A stretch of DNA of 64,000 nt from Paraburkholderia piptadeniae (GTDB taxonomy: Bacteria > Pseudomonadota > Gammaproteobacteria > Burkholderiales > Burkholderiaceae), in NCBI RefSeq assembly GCF_900007165.1, contig NZ_CYGY02000021.1:92365-156364 (forward strand), written 5' to 3'. Both the position numbers and the translations under genes were made by a program. Numbering within the stretch: position 1 is the stretch's first letter; each line of letters opens with the position of its first letter. A model generated the notes under the pieces. The model was not told the origin of the DNA. It worked only from the letters and a program-made list of their open reading frames with translations, and did no database searches. Shown in pieces: positions 17,740 through 28,093 of this stretch.

Positions 17740-18876
17740 ATGAAAAGCATTGGAACAGTCTTTATCTATTCATCAGCAGTCCTTATTGGTTTGGCTTCAC
17801 AGACCAGTCATGCGCAGAACAGCGTCACGCTGTATGGAACGATCGATAACTCGCTGCAGTATGTTCACAACGTGGCCGGCAAGAGCTATCAGCTGTCCCT
17901 CCAGTCCGGGCAGCTGACGGGCAGCAACTGGGGGCTCAAGGGCAGCGAGGATCTCGGCGGTGGTCTGTCGGCGATCTTCAAGCTCGAGAGCGGGTTCGAC
18001 ACGAATACGGGCGCACAGACCTCGTCCGGGTTTGGACGCTCGGCCTATGTGGGCCTGAAATCCGAGACGCTGGGCACGCTGACCATGGGTCGCCAGTACG
18101 ATCCGCTGTTTTACATGACGTATGCCGTCCAGCCGAATGCATACCTCTACTACTTCACGACGCCGGGGAACGTCGACAATTCCGACGGTCTGATGCGACT
18201 GAGCAGTTCGGTCCAGTACGCCAGCCCCTCGTACCACGGCTTTCAGGTGCGTGCCTCGTACGCGCTGGGCGGCATACCCGGCAGCGTGGGCTCCGGACAG
18301 TCCTATGGCGTGGGTCTGTCCTATTCGGGCGCCGTATGGAGTTTCGGCGGCGGCTATCTGCACGTTGACAACGGCAACGGCACCACGGCGACACGCGGTA
18401 CGGCCGACGCGAAGGATCTGATCATTTCGCCCGTCAACTCGGCTTACGCGACGGCCAGCAAGATCAATATCGCGAGAGCGGGCGCGAGTTTCACGGTTGA
18501 CAGCTTCACGTTCGGCGGCTATTACAGCTATTCGGAATATCTGGCCGACGCCGCCTCCACGTTCCGGCAGGCGGAGCGCTATAACAATGGCAACCTATAT
18601 GCGGTCTGGCAGGCTACACCGGCTACGACGTTCGAAATCGGCTACAACCTGCTCAAGTCACACGGCGATTCTTCGGCTACCTACCATCAAATTTCGCTCG
18701 CAGGCGACTATGCCCTGAGCAAGCGCACCGACGTGTATGCGTCCGTGTCTTACGCGCGTGCATCGGGCCAGGACGGCAACGGCGGCGACGCACGGGCCGT
18801 CGTCGCGGACTCGTACGCGGCCGCAGGATCGAAGTCGCAGGAGTTCGCCATGGTCGGGATCCGGCACAAGTTTTGA
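17740..18876 (+). CDS. Gram-negative general porin (Burkholderiales OmpC-like)
   Basis: A 378-residue outer-membrane porin. Residues 1-25 form a signal peptide ending SHA before QNSVTLYG, the typical N-terminus of the mature Burkholderiales trimeric porins. The DNSLQYVHN strand, GSNWGLKGSEDLGGGLSAIFKLESGF and the closing strand FAMVGIRHKF with C-terminal Phe are family hallmarks for a 16-strand barrel. It is likely to admit the substrate of the locus across the outer membrane, but porins of this family are often general and the link is by position only. Confidence 0.92.
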   Translation: MKSIGTVFIYSSAVLIGLASQTSHAQNSVTLYGTIDNSLQYVHNVAGKSYQLSLQSGQLTGSNWGLKGSEDLGGGLSAIFKLESGFDTNTGAQTSSGFGRSAYVGLKSETLGTLTMGRQYDPLFYMTYAVQPNAYLYYFTTPGNVDNSDGLMRLSSSVQYASPSYHGFQVRASYALGGIPGSVGSGQSYGVGLSYSGAVWSFGGGYLHVDNGNGTTATRGTADAKDLIISPVNSAYATASKINIARAGASFTVDSFTFGGYYSYSEYLADAASTFRQAERYNNGNLYAVWQATPATTFEIGYNLLKSHGDSSATYHQISLAGDYALSKRTDVYASVSYARASGQDGNGGDARAVVADSYAAAGSKSQEFAMVGIRHKF

Positions 18877-18954
18877 CAGACAATCCCGTTTTATCGTATG
18901 GAATGCTGACCGGCCGGATCGGGCGATTCAGGCTCGACCCGGCCAACACACATT

Positions 18955-19532
18955 GGGACGCGACGCCTGCGCAGCGAACTGGTGACTGCCGTGGTTGCGC
19001 AGATCCGGGTCGGCGTGGGCAATCGCAGCTTCGCCGCCGCGCCGGCGGATATCTTCGCGACGAAAGACGGCTGGATCATCTGTCAGGTGGTCGGCAAACC
19101 GCTGTTCCGGCGTTGGGCCGCGTTGATGGAAGAACCCCGGCTGGCTGGACGACGAACGCTTCGACACGGACGATTCGCGCGCCCTGCATGGCGGCATCAT
19201 CAGCGATCGCATGCAGCTGTGGTGCGAGAGCAGAACAAGTGCGGATGCGCTGAGCGAGCTTGCAACGGCGAGAATTCCCGCCGGTCCCGTGCTGCGGCCA
19301 GGTGAGCTGGTCAGGCATCCGCACGCGGAGGCGACCGGTCTTTTCGACTGGGTAGACTAAGGCCCCCCTCCCCGTCCTGTTCCCCTCGCGCGCGCCCGTG
19401 TTCCTCTCGAAAACACCGGGCGACATCCGCGAGAAGCCGGCCATGCTCGGTGAGCACACGGATGCGATCCTTCGCTCGCTCGGTTATGCCCAAGCACAGA
19501 TCGACGTGCTCCGCTCGCAACGGGTCATCTGA
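18955..19532 (+). pseudogene. CaiB/BaiF CoA-transferase, C-terminal relic with frameshifts
   Basis: Conceptual translation gives consecutive pieces of a class III CoA-transferase in shifting frames. ELVTAVVAQ... through GNRSFAAAPADIFATKDGWIICQVVGKPLFRRW lies at about 18975-19135. LDDERFDTDDSRALHGGI through IPAGPVLRPGELVRHPHAEATGLFDWVD follows at about 19142-19360. The C-terminal piece GDIREKPAMLGEHTDAILRSLGY ends at TGA 19530-19532. The N-terminal half is missing. The relic lies directly after the porin and suggests that CoA transfer once belonged to this locus. Confidence 0.72.
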
Positions 19533-19805
19533 ATCTGCTTGCAGAGAGGTGCTGTATAGCGCCGTAGCCGGGCCAATACAGCTGGTCGCGAGCGGCCGAT
19601 TCAGAGTGCCGTTGACGCTGGGCAAACTTCAGGTGACGCGCGACTGGCGCGCTGGATCGCCTTAGCTGGCGGACGCCTCGCCCTACACGATCTGCAGTCC
19701 GGCGCCGGGTACGAACGTGCCCTTTTTTTGAAACATGAGGTGCACGCGCCTGTAGCGCCTGATCGACCTGTGCCATCACATCGGCGCTAACCTTTGAGCT
19801 GAATA
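19533..19805. other. Spacer without recognisable gene
   Basis: No frame on either strand resembles a known family, and the surrounding sequence is decayed CoA-transferase on one side and small, uncertain reading frames on the other. It appears to be non-coding relic DNA. Confidence 0.4.
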
Positions 19806-20012
19806 TCACTTACGTGACAGCTTCGGGTGGCACCTCGAACAGACAGATTTTTTTGCCGCCGGGAACATCAACGATTTCGGAGCTTGAGGCAGGTACCTGA
19901 TGATCCGACACTCCTTCTCGTATTCCCAGCATTGAAGCGGCACCAGTAAAGTTGAGCACCAGCGCTTTTTCCGCGACACTTTGAGATCCTCGAAGCGTGG
20001 TCGAAATTGCAT
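19806..20012 (-). pseudogene. Possible DUF2971 C-terminal relic
   Basis: In this frame the minus strand reads PLQCWEYEKECRIIRYLPQAPKSLMFP followed by CHPKLSRK. The WxYEKExRII pattern followed by a FP-containing segment and a C-terminal GCHPKLS-like end is reminiscent of the C-terminus of DUF2971 proteins. The upstream part of such a protein is absent and overlapping frames are also open, so this is a weak suggestion of a decayed fragment. Confidence 0.25.
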
Positions 20013-20045
20013 GCGACCTGCAGGGGGCGAAGTATTTTGAATAGC

Positions 20046-20309
20046 TCAATTACTTGATCGGCGGCAAAGCGGGACGCCGGAAAATGTGTGATCGCCGCTC
20101 TTTGTCGAATGCACGACCTGGGCGATGTAGGCGCGCCCCATTTCGGGAAGGGCCCTGAAGTCCGCTGAATCCTCAGGCAACAACCATTTGTCGAGCGCGC
20201 TCCGCCCTGCGGAAATGTGAGCGGCAAATTCATGACGACCCATACCGCACTGTCTCATTGCGGCGAGCAGAAAATCCTGCTGCGAAATCCTTGGTTGATC
20301 TCTTTCCAT
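20046..20309 (-). CDS. Small hypothetical protein, HTH-like
   Basis: An 87-residue frame starting MERDQPRISQQDFLLAAM. The segment QDFLLAAMRQCGMGRHEFAAHISAGRSALDKWLLPEDS has the spacing of a helix-turn-helix (GRHEFAAHISAGRSALDKWL), like small Cro/XRE-type DNA-binding proteins. The last third looks less conserved. It ends in TGA at 20046-20048, overlapping a possible TTG-started frame to 19810. No strong ribosome site is visible. It may be a real small regulator or part of a decayed gene. Confidence 0.4.
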   Translation of the reverse strand: MERDQPRISQQDFLLAAMRQCGMGRHEFAAHISAGRSALDKWLLPEDSADFRALPEMGRAYIAQVVHSTKSGDHTFSGVPLCRRSSN

Positions 20310-20594
20310 GTCCGACTCGCTCAGTAATTTGAAAGTCTGAACTCAGGAACAACTTTGCATTCGTGGGAAACTTTTGGCTCGGCGCAAGTGATGGTTCCGA
20401 ACCTCGTTGCGCACACCTTGCATTGCAGATTTCTGCGCACCAAAAACAAGGTGCATCGTCCGCGAGAGCGGCGATTGTTTGATGCTCAACCGATCAGCAT
20501 AACTGACCAGATGAAGTTGCTTGGTAACGATGACAGCCATGAAGGAACAGAAAGGGCAAAGCTCCATCCTTACTCCTTCATAGGTCCACAGTTG
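20310..20594. other. Spacer between small hypothetical gene and efflux operon
   Basis: About 285 bp, moderately AT-rich compared with neighbours. Open frames on both strands are short and resemble nothing known. It should contain the terminator of the outer-membrane factor gene, which ends at 20595, but no clear hairpin with T-run was found. Confidence 0.35.
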
Positions 20595-22061
20595 CTATCT
20601 GCTTGCCACAGACTTTTGATCGCCCGGTTGCCAACCTCCGCCTAGTGCCTTGAAGGCTGCGACCGCTGCGCGCGCCGATTCCGTTTGCGCCTGCACGCGC
20701 GCGTCCGACGCGCGCAGCAGATTGTCGTCGGCCTGCAGGACTTCGATCAGGCTGACCACACCTTTCTGATACGCTGCAAACGAGGCGGCTCGCGCGCGGC
20801 CCAGCGAGTTCACGCCCTGCGCGAGAACGGCAGCCTGCTCCTCGCGCTTCACGAGTGCCGAGAAAGAATTCTCGACGTCCTCCGTTGCGTGCAATGCGGC
20901 AAGCCGGTACGCGGCCAGCATCTCGGCGTCCTGCCCCTTGGCCTCATTGATCTGGGCATTGATGCGGCCGAAGTCGAACAGACGCCAGCGCAGTCCCAGC
21001 ACGCCAGCGGCCTGACTGGCGCCGCTACTGAACAGGTTGCCGCTGGCCACTGAGGTGGCGCTCCCGATCAGTCCACTGAGTGACAGCTTGGGGTAATACT
21101 CGGCAACTGCCACGCCAATACGCGCGCTGGACGCAGCAAGGCGACGCTCGGCCACGATCAGATCGGGCCGGCGCCTGAGTAACTCGCCTGGCGATCCGGT
21201 GCCTGCGATTTGCGGGGCGGCCGGGATATCGCCGCCCTCGAGGAGTTCCGCCCGATGCGTGCCGGGCTGTGCACCCAGCATCACGTCCAGCGCGTTCATC
21301 GCCGCGTCAAGGCCGGTCTCCAGAACCGGGATGGATGCCTGCACCTGGGCCAGCGCACCTTCGGCCTGGCTCACCTGAAGATCGGCCGCCAGCCCCTTGC
21401 CGTACAAAAGGTTGATGGTCGAGAGCAGATCCTGCTGCGTCTGCAACTGTTTGCGCGCCACCTGCAGACGAGCCTGCAATCCGCGAACGGTGATGTAGAT
21501 GTCGGCAGTCTGTGCTGCCACAGCCAGGCGCGTGGCCACTTCTCCGGCCTCTGACGCCTGATAGTCGGCAAGTGCTGCTTCCCGTCCGCGACGCAGGCCA
21601 CCAAACACATCCAGTTCCCAGCTCGCGCTGAAATTCGCCTCGTAGTCGTTACCGTAGCGATCGAACCCGGGCGTTGAATTCAGGACACGTCCCAGCGGCG
21701 TTTCCACCGACTGATAGACCCGGGCCGCCTGGCCGCTGACATTGCCAGAAGGCAGCAGCGCGGCATTCGCTGCCCCAAGTCCCGCGCGCGCCTGCGAGAC
21801 GCGCGCCGCAGCCTGCGCGAGGTCCAGGTTCTGCTCCAGCGCGAGCGTGACGAATCGTGTCAGTTGCGGATCGCCGAAACCCGTCCACCACATGACCAGG
21901 TCGGCGCTCGCCGCCGCCTGCCGGTGATCGACCGCGGCCTGCCCCTGGAACTGGTCCGGCATGGGGATATCGGGGCGGACATAGTCGGGCCCTACAGCGC
22001 AGCCCGCCGAGAGGCTGGCGACGACGACCGCGGCAAGGAGGTGTTTGGGTAGCATGAGCAT
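20595..22061 (-). CDS. RND efflux outer-membrane factor lipoprotein (OprM/NodT family)
   Basis: A 488-residue TolC-like outer-membrane channel. ATG 22059-22061 is chosen because it begins a lipoprotein signal, with LSAGC placing the lipidated Cys at residue 21, followed by AVGPDYVRPDIPMP as in OprM/NodT proteins. Two outer-membrane efflux repeats follow, with the helical segments FVTLALEQNLDLAQAAARVSQARAGL and the second-repeat LLRRRPDLIVAERRLAASSARIGVAVAEYYP. It is divergently transcribed from the TetR gene across a palindromic site (22080-22103). It is the likely exit duct for the RND pump at 23941-27078. Confidence 0.93.
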   Translation of the reverse strand: MLMLPKHLLAAVVVASLSAGCAVGPDYVRPDIPMPDQFQGQAAVDHRQAAASADLVMWWTGFGDPQLTRFVTLALEQNLDLAQAAARVSQARAGLGAANAALLPSGNVSGQAARVYQSVETPLGRVLNSTPGFDRYGNDYEANFSASWELDVFGGLRRGREAALADYQASEAGEVATRLAVAAQTADIYITVRGLQARLQVARKQLQTQQDLLSTINLLYGKGLAADLQVSQAEGALAQVQASIPVLETGLDAAMNALDVMLGAQPGTHRAELLEGGDIPAAPQIAGTGSPGELLRRRPDLIVAERRLAASSARIGVAVAEYYPKLSLSGLIGSATSVASGNLFSSGASQAAGVLGLRWRLFDFGRINAQINEAKGQDAEMLAAYRLAALHATEDVENSFSALVKREEQAAVLAQGVNSLGRARAASFAAYQKGVVSLIEVLQADDNLLRASDARVQAQTESARAAVAAFKALGGGWQPGDQKSVASR

Positions 22062-22079
22062 CTTTGAGAGTTTCCGGTT

Positions 22080-22103
22080 GTGACTATAATACCAAATAGT
22101 CAC
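22080..22103. promoter_or_regulatory. Palindromic TetR operator GTGACTAT-N8-ATAGTCAC
   Basis: A perfect 8-bp inverted repeat lies in the short space between the divergent outer-membrane factor and TetR genes. A related site, TGACT-N5-AGTCA, lies at 22771-22785 in front of the adaptor gene. Sites shared by the divergent promoter and the pump promoter, next to a TetR gene, indicate the operator of that regulator. Confidence 0.7.
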
Positions 22104-22131
22104 AGGTTGTCCATTGCTGTATGCTATGCCC

Positions 22132-22749
22132 ATGAAAAACACCACCACTGCCCCCGCCCCCGTGCGCGGCCCCGCTGATCACGAGATACGGGACCAGATC
22201 GTTGCCGCAGCCACCGAGCACTTCAGCCGGTATGGCTACGCGAAAACGACGGTGTCCGACCTTGCCAAGGCGATCGGGTTTTCCAAGGCCTACATCTACA
22301 AGTTCTTTGAATCCAAGCAGGCCATTGGCGAGATGATCTGCGTCAACTGCCTGCACGAAATCGAAAGCGAGGTCAGGACAGCCGTCGCAGAGACCGACCT
22401 GCCGCCGGAGAAGCTGCGACGGATGTTCAGGGTCTTTACCGAATCCAGCCTCCGGCTGTTTTTCCAGGACCGCAAGCTGTACGACATCGCAGCCTCAGCC
22501 GCCACGGAAAACTGGCAGGCGGTGCAGGCTTATGAAGCACGTGTCCAGACGCTGCTCCAGGAAGTCCTGCAGGCAGGCAGGCAAAGCGGCGACTTCGAGC
22601 GCAAGACGCCGCTGGATGAAACCGCGATGGCGATCTATCTGGTGCTGCGCCCCTACCTCAACCCGCTTCTACTCCAGTACAACCGCGACACCACCGACGT
22701 CGCGCCTGCGCAGCTGTCCAGCCTGGTGCTCCGAAGTCTGTCGCCCTGA
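22132..22749 (+). CDS. TetR-family repressor of the efflux cluster
   Basis: A 205-residue TetR-type regulator when started at ATG 22132 (MKNTTTAPAP); ATG 22114 is in frame six codons upstream. The helix-turn-helix is at about residues 25-60: HFSRYGYAKTTVSDLAKAIGFSKAYIYKFFESKQAIGEMI. The C-terminal domain contains LRLFFQDRKLYDIAASAATENW, as in regulators of RND pumps such as AefR/NalC-like proteins. It is divergent from the outer-membrane factor gene and lies ahead of the adaptor and pump genes. With a matching palindrome in both promoters it most likely represses all of them until a drug or metabolite binds. Confidence 0.92.
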   Translation: MKNTTTAPAPVRGPADHEIRDQIVAAATEHFSRYGYAKTTVSDLAKAIGFSKAYIYKFFESKQAIGEMICVNCLHEIESEVRTAVAETDLPPEKLRRMFRVFTESSLRLFFQDRKLYDIAASAATENWQAVQAYEARVQTLLQEVLQAGRQSGDFERKTPLDETAMAIYLVLRPYLNPLLLQYNRDTTDVAPAQLSSLVLRSLSP

Positions 22750-22770
22750 CACGAATCCTTTTGTGACGCT

Positions 22771-22785
22771 TGACTGAAATAGTCA
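22771..22785. promoter_or_regulatory. Second TetR-type site TGACT-N5-AGTCA before the RND adaptor gene
   Basis: The site TTGACTGAAATAGTCACT carries half-sites matching those of the 22080-22103 palindrome, with shorter spacing. It is placed 47-61 bp upstream of the adaptor ATG (22832), overlapping a likely promoter. Co-occurrence supports regulation by the adjacent TetR protein. Confidence 0.55.
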
Positions 22786-22831
22786 CTAGAACCATAATGG
22801 AAGCCATCATTACTTCATCGATGGGACTTTC

Positions 22832-23944
22832 ATGTTCTCGCGTCGCCTTGCCACCTCCGCACTCGCCTGTGCGCTGCCGCTTGCGCTAGCGGCCTGCGGC
22901 GAAAAAGCGCCGTCCGATCCACGCACCGAGGTGCCGCTGGTGCGCACGGCCATCGTTCAGCGCGCCGCCCCCGCGTCCCGCTCTTTTACGGGAGCTGTCG
23001 CGGCACGCGTGCAGAGCGACCTGGGTTTCCGTGTTTCCGGCAAGGTGCTGGAACGGCTTGTGGATGCCGGCCAGACAGTCAAACGCGGTCAGTTGCTGAT
23101 GCGCCTCGACCCCATGGATCTCAAACTTGCGGCGCAGGCCCGGCAGGAGGCGGTCACCGCTGCGCGGGCGCGAGCGCACCAGACCGCGCAGGATGAGGAG
23201 CGGTATCGCGATCTGCGCGGCACGGGTGCCATTTCAGCTTCGGCCTACGACCAGGCCAAGGCGGCCGCCGATGCAGCCAGCGCGCAGCTCAGCGCGGCCG
23301 AGGCTGACGCCGACGTGGCGCGCAATGCGACCGGCTACGCCGATCTGGTGGCGGACGGCGATGGCGTCGTGATGGAAACATTGGCCGAACCGGGCCAGGT
23401 CGTCAGCGCCGGACAGCCCGTGGTGCGCCTGGCACACGCAGGACGCCGCGAGGCTGTGATCCAGCTACCGGAAACCCTGCGCCCAGTTATCGGCTCGATC
23501 GCCCAGGCCACCCTGTTCGGCAACAGCGGCGGCGTACCAGCCACCCTACGCCAGCTCTCGGATACCGCGGATCCGCGTACCCGCACCTTCGAAGCGCGTT
23601 ATGTGCTGCAGGGTGCGCTGGCCGACGCGCCGCTCGGCGCAACCGTCACGATCGAGATACCGGACGCACGCGCGGCGCTCCAGGACGGCATGCAGGTGCC
23701 GATCGGCGCGGTGCTCGACGCAGGCAAAGGGGCCGGCGTGTGGGTTGTCAACGGTGAGCCGGCCAAGGCTATGTGGCGGCCGGTGACGGTCCTTCACCTC
23801 GACGACGACAGCGCTCGCGTGAGAGGTACGTTGAAGGAAGGCGACCGCGTCGTTGCGCTCGGTGCCCAGTTGCTGCGCGAAGGTGAACCGGTCCGGGTGT
23901 CCGGCCTGGCCATCACGGTCGCAAACGAAGGAGCACGTCCGTGA
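22832..23944 (+). CDS. RND efflux periplasmic adaptor lipoprotein (HlyD/AcrA family)
   Basis: A 370-residue membrane-fusion protein. The lipobox LALAAC puts the lipid-modified Cys at residue 22. The first lipoyl half-motif is VQSDLGFRVSGKVLERLVDAGQTVKRGQLLMRLDPMD and the second is DGVVMETLAEPGQVVSAGQPVVRLAHAG. An alpha-helical hairpin lies between them, with an Ala/Gln-rich coiled coil at about 100-155. It bridges the inner-membrane pump and the outer-membrane factor. The TGA overlaps the pump's GTG start by four bases, giving translational coupling. Confidence 0.93.
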   Translation: MFSRRLATSALACALPLALAACGEKAPSDPRTEVPLVRTAIVQRAAPASRSFTGAVAARVQSDLGFRVSGKVLERLVDAGQTVKRGQLLMRLDPMDLKLAAQARQEAVTAARARAHQTAQDEERYRDLRGTGAISASAYDQAKAAADAASAQLSAAEADADVARNATGYADLVADGDGVVMETLAEPGQVVSAGQPVVRLAHAGRREAVIQLPETLRPVIGSIAQATLFGNSGGVPATLRQLSDTADPRTRTFEARYVLQGALADAPLGATVTIEIPDARAALQDGMQVPIGAVLDAGKGAGVWVVNGEPAKAMWRPVTVLHLDDDSARVRGTLKEGDRVVALGAQLLREGEPVRVSGLAITVANEGARP

Positions 23945-26900
23945 GTGAAGGCCGGTTCAATCTGTCGGCGCTCGCCGTGCGCGAGCGCTCCATCACCCTG
24001 TTTCTGATCTGCCTGATCTCGCTGGCCGGGCTCCTGTCGTTCTTCAAGCTGGGGCGCGCCGAAGACCCGGCGTTCACAATCAAGGTGATGACCATCGTCA
24101 CCGTATGGCCGGGGGCCACCGCGCAGGAGATGCACGATCAGGTCGCCGAAAAAATCGAAAAGCGCATGCAGGAGCTGCGCTGGTACGACCGGACCGAGAC
24201 ATACACCCGGCCAGGCCTGGCCTTCACGACGCTGACGTTGCTCGACAGCACGCCGCCGTCGGAAGTGCAGGAGGAGTTCTACCAGGCCCGGAAAAAAATC
24301 GGCGACGAAACGGCCAACCTACCGGCTGGCGTGATTGGGCCGATGGTCAACGACGAGTATGCTGACGTCACGTTTGCGCTCTTTGCGCTGAAAGCCAGGG
24401 GCGAACCGCAACGCCTGCTCGTGCGCGATGCCGAGTCGCTGCGCCAGCGGTTGTTGCACGTGCCGGGCGTGAAGAAGGTCAACATCATCGGCGAGCAGGC
24501 CGAGCGCATCTACGTCCAGTTCTCGCATGACCGGCTGGCAACGCTCGGCGTCAGCCCTCAGGACGTGTTCGCCGCGCTCAATGGCCAGAACGTCCTGACG
24601 CCAGCCGGCTCCGTGGAGACCAAGGGTCCGGAAGTGTTCATTCGCCTGGACGGCGCCTTTGACAACCTGCAAAAGATCCGCGACACGCCGGTCGTCGTGC
24701 AGGGCCGCACGCTGAAGCTGTCGGACATTGCCACCGTCGAGCGCGGTTATGAAGATCCGGCGACATTCATGATCCGCAACAACGGCGAGCCGGCGCTGCT
24801 GCTGGGCATCGTGATGCGCGACGGCTGGAACGGGCTCGACCTCGGCAAGGCGCTGGACAGCGAGGTCGGCGCAATCAATGCCGGGCTGCCGCTGGGCATG
24901 AGCCTGACCAAGGTCACCGATCAGGCCGTCAACATTCATTCGGCGGTCGACGAGTTCATGCTCAAGTTTTTCGTCGCCCTGCTGGTAGTCATGCTTGTGA
25001 GCTTTGTGAGCATGGGCTGGCGCGCAGGCCTGGTGGTCGCCGCCGCCGTGCCGTTGACGCTGGCCATCGTGTTCGTGGTGATGGCCGCGACCGGCAAGAA
25101 CTTCGACCGCATCACCCTGGGATCCCTGATCCTGGCGCTGGGCCTGCTGGTGGACGACGCGATCATCGCCATTGAGATGATGGTGGTGAAAATGGAGGAA
25201 GGCTACAGCCGTGTGGCCGCCTCTGCCTATGCCTGGAGCCATACTGCCGCACCCATGCTCTCGGGTACGCTGGTGACGGCGGTCGGCTTCATGCCCAACG
25301 GCTTCGCAAGGTCCACCGCCGGCGAATACACCAGCAACATGTTCTGGATCGTTGGCATTGCCCTGATCGCATCGTGGGTCGTTGCCGTGGTCTTCACGCC
25401 CTACCTCGGCGTGAAGATGCTGCCCGACTTCAAGATGGTCGAAGGCGGGCACGACGCGATCTATGACACGCCGCGCTACAACCGCTTCCGCCAGTTGCTC
25501 ACGCGCGTCATCGCGCGTAAATGGCTGGTCGCCGGTTCGGTCGTTGGCCTCTTTGCCCTGGCCATCCTCGGCATGGGCGTGGTCAAGAAGCAGTTCTTCC
25601 CCATCTCCGACCGTCCCGAAGTGCTGATCGAGGTGCAGATGCCGTATGGCACGTCGATTTCACAGACCAGCGCCGCCACGCAAAAGGTGGAGGCATGGTT
25701 GGCTAAACAGAAGGAAGCCAGCATCGTCACCGCGTACGTCGGGCAAGGTGCGCCGCGCTTTTTCCTGGCGATGGGACCGGAACTGCCTGATCCGTCGTTC
25801 GCGAAGATCGTGATCCGCACGGACAGTCAGGAGGAACGCGATGCACTGAAGGCGCGACTGCGGCGAGCCATCGCCGACGGTCTCGTGCCCGAAGCGCGCG
25901 TGCGCGTCACGCAACTCGTGTTCGGGCCGTATTCGCCATTCCCCGTCGCCTATCGCGTCATCGGTCCGGACCCGGACAAGTTGCGTGGCATCGCGGCCGA
26001 AGTTCAGCAGGTGATGCAGGCCAGTCCGATGATGCGCACGGTCAACACCGACTGGGGCACGCGCTCGCCCACGCTGCACTTCACGTTGCAGCAGGATCGC
26101 TTGCAGGCGGTGGGACTGACGTCCAGCGCCGTCGCGCAACAGCTGCAATTCCTGCTCACGGGCGTGCCTGTCACCGCCGTGCGTGAGGATATCCGAACCG
26201 TGCAGGTTGTTGCGCGTTCGGCCGGCGACGCGCGTCTCGACCCGGCCCGGCTCGGCGACTTCACGCTGGCCGGCGCCAATGGGCAGCGCATTCCGCTGTC
26301 ACAGGTGGGCAAGGTCGATGTGCGCATGGAGGAACCGATCACGCGCTGGCGCGACCGTGTGCCCACGATCACGGTACGCGGCGACATTGCCGACAATCTG
26401 CAGCCACCGGATGTATCAACAGCAATCACCAAGGAGCTCCAGCCGATCATCGCCAAGCTGCCCAATGGCTATCGCATCGAGCAGGCGGGCTCCATCGAGG
26501 AGTCGGCCAAGGCGACGACCGCCATGTTGCCGCTGTTCCCGATCATGCTGGCGATCACGCTGATCATCATCATTCTCCAGGTTCGCTCGATATCGGCGAT
26601 GGTGATGGTGTTCCTGACGAGTCCACTCGGCCTGATTGGCGTGGTGCCGACATTGATCCTGTTCCGGCAGCCGTTCGGCATCAACGCGCTGGTCGGCCTC
26701 ATTGCGCTCTCGGGCATCCTGATGCGCAACACGCTGATCCTGATCGGGCAGATTCACCAGAATGAACATGCCGGGCTGGATCCGTTCCATGCTGTCGTGG
26801 AAGCCACTGTGCAGCGTGCCCGCCCGGTGGTCCTGACGGCCATGGCGGCGATTCTCGCCTTCATCCCGCTGACGCATTCGGTGTTCTGGGGAACCCTCGC

Positions 26901-27078
26901 CTACACGCTGATCGGCGGCACGCTCGCCGGGACGATTCTCACGCTGGTGTTCCTGCCTGCCATGTACGCGATCTGGTTCAGGATCCGCCCCGGCAGCGCT
27001 GCGGGTTCGCACCAGAGCCGGGCTCACCAGTCATCGCGTTCCGAATCGATGACGCAGGATGCGCTCGACGCGCGTTGA
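23941..27078 (+). CDS. RND-family efflux transporter permease (HAE1 type)
   Basis: A 1045-residue inner-membrane proton-driven pump of full family length. TM1 ([19 protein letters not shown]), the large periplasmic porter domain, TM2-6 and the second repeat with TM7 onward are all visible. The proton-relay pair of Asp residues lies in TM4, [14 protein letters not shown]. Sequence character ([22 protein letters not shown]) recalls the TriC/MexK branch rather than AcrB. It forms a tripartite system with the adaptor and the outer-membrane factor. Substrates cannot be predicted; the SDR gene 31 bp downstream might act on a substrate. Confidence 0.94.
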   Translation: MSEGRFNLSALAVRERSITLFLICLISLAGLLSFFKLGRAEDPAFTIKVMTIVTVWPGATAQEMHDQVAEKIEKRMQELRWYDRTETYTRPGLAFTTLTLLDSTPPSEVQEEFYQARKKIGDETANLPAGVIGPMVNDEYADVTFALFALKARGEPQRLLVRDAESLRQRLLHVPGVKKVNIIGEQAERIYVQFSHDRLATLGVSPQDVFAALNGQNVLTPAGSVETKGPEVFIRLDGAFDNLQKIRDTPVVVQGRTLKLSDIATVERGYEDPATFMIRNNGEPALLLGIVMRDGWNGLDLGKALDSEVGAINAGLPLGMSLTKVTDQAVNIHSAVDEFMLKFFVALLVVMLVSFVSMGWRAGLVVAAAVPLTLAIVFVVMAATGKNFDRITLGSLILALGLLVDDAIIAIEMMVVKMEEGYSRVAASAYAWSHTAAPMLSGTLVTAVGFMPNGFARSTAGEYTSNMFWIVGIALIASWVVAVVFTPYLGVKMLPDFKMVEGGHDAIYDTPRYNRFRQLLTRVIARKWLVAGSVVGLFALAILGMGVVKKQFFPISDRPEVLIEVQMPYGTSISQTSAATQKVEAWLAKQKEASIVTAYVGQGAPRFFLAMGPELPDPSFAKIVIRTDSQEERDALKARLRRAIADGLVPEARVRVTQLVFGPYSPFPVAYRVIGPDPDKLRGIAAEVQQVMQASPMMRTVNTDWGTRSPTLHFTLQQDRLQAVGLTSSAVAQQLQFLLTGVPVTAVREDIRTVQVVARSAGDARLDPARLGDFTLAGANGQRIPLSQVGKVDVRMEEPITRWRDRVPTITVRGDIADNLQPPDVSTAITKELQPIIAKLPNGYRIEQAGSIEESAKATTAMLPLFPIMLAITLIIIILQVRSISAMVMVFLTSPLGLIGVVPTLILFRQPFGINALVGLIALSGILMRNTLILIGQIHQNEHAGLDPFHAVVEATVQRARPVVLTAMAAILAFIPLTHSVFWGTLAYTLIGGTLAGTILTLVFLPAMYAIWFRIRPGSAAGSHQSRAHQSSRSESMTQDALDAR

Positions 27079-27109
27079 AACACAATCAATTCACCAAACG
27101 GAGCTGTTC

Positions 27110-27916
27110 ATGTCGAATTCGACGATTGTTGTTGTGACCGGCGTGTCATCGGGTATCGGGCGCGCCACCGCCGAGAAGTTTGCGAGGCGAGGTTGCCGCG
27201 TGTTTGGCACAGTGCGCAGCATCGCAAAAGCGGTGCCTATCTCCTCAGTGCAGCTTGTCGAGATGGATGTTCGCGACGATGCTTCGGTCCGGGCTGGAAT
27301 CCAGTCTGTCATCGAACGCACCGGGCGAATCAACGTACTCGTCAACAACGCGGGAACCAGCCTGATCGGTGCCGTGGAGGAAACGTCGACTGCCGAGGCC
27401 CTGTCGCTGTTCGATACCAACGTCTTCAGCATTCTGCGCACGACGCAGGCAGTACTTCCTCATATGCGGGCACAACGCGGCGGAAGGATCATCAACGTCA
27501 GTTCGGTGCTTGGGTTCTTGCCCGCCCCCTACATGGGACTCTACTCCGCGTCCAAGCATGCTGTCGAAGGGCTGACCGAGACCCTGGATCATGAGGTGCG
27601 CCAGTTCGGTATCCGGGTAACGTTGGTCGAACCATCCTTTACCAGGACCAATCTGGACATCAACGCCCCTCTGGCAAGCTCGAAAATCGCCGACTATGAT
27701 CGCGAGCGGATCCTTGCATCGAGCGCAGTCGTCAACAGTGTCAAAGGCGCCCCAGCGCCCGACGGCGTAGCGAAGACAATAGTTGAAGCGGCGCTTGGCA
27801 CCTGGCGTATGCGTCGCACGCCGGCCGGTGAAGCGTCCCTGTTGCGCAAATTGCGGCGCTTCATGCCCTCCGGCCCCGTCGATGCAAGCTTGAGGAAAAC
27901 ATTCGGGCTCGCATGA
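27110..27916 (+). CDS. SDR-family oxidoreductase
   Basis: A 268-residue classical short-chain dehydrogenase. ATG 27110 follows GGAGCTGTTC, a good ribosome site, so the longer in-frame reading is not used. It has TGVSSGIG at about residues 10-17, NNAG at about 81-84, and a catalytic Ser in [26 protein letters not shown] with the Tyr-X3-Lys pair. It is probably co-transcribed with the RND pump. Its substrate may be a compound handled by the efflux system, but no direct evidence exists. Confidence 0.88.
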   Translation: MSNSTIVVVTGVSSGIGRATAEKFARRGCRVFGTVRSIAKAVPISSVQLVEMDVRDDASVRAGIQSVIERTGRINVLVNNAGTSLIGAVEETSTAEALSLFDTNVFSILRTTQAVLPHMRAQRGGRIINVSSVLGFLPAPYMGLYSASKHAVEGLTETLDHEVRQFGIRVTLVEPSFTRTNLDINAPLASSKIADYDRERILASSAVVNSVKGAPAPDGVAKTIVEAALGTWRMRRTPAGEASLLRKLRRFMPSGPVDASLRKTFGLA

Positions 27917-28093
27917 AGTCCTCTTTCCCGCCGCAACGTGGTCCGGGCATCACGTTCGCGGGCCCGCCTGGCACCGACGGGTGATTGGTTTCAGGCGTCC
28001 ATGGTCATGACAGCTCCGGCGCCTCGCAACGACCTGCCCGCGGCAGCACGGAACTCTTTGAAACCGAGCTAGTACGCATCCGGAACCGCAGAT

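Noticed and set aside
19868..20233. Alternative 121-codon frame overlapping the small HTH-like gene
   Set aside because: It competes with two other frames on the same strand and shows no recognisable pattern; the HTH-like frame is better supported.
24319..25452. Minus-strand frame of 377 codons opposite the RND pump
   Set aside because: Histidine- and aspartate-rich antisense translation; the plus-strand RND permease is full length and continuous.
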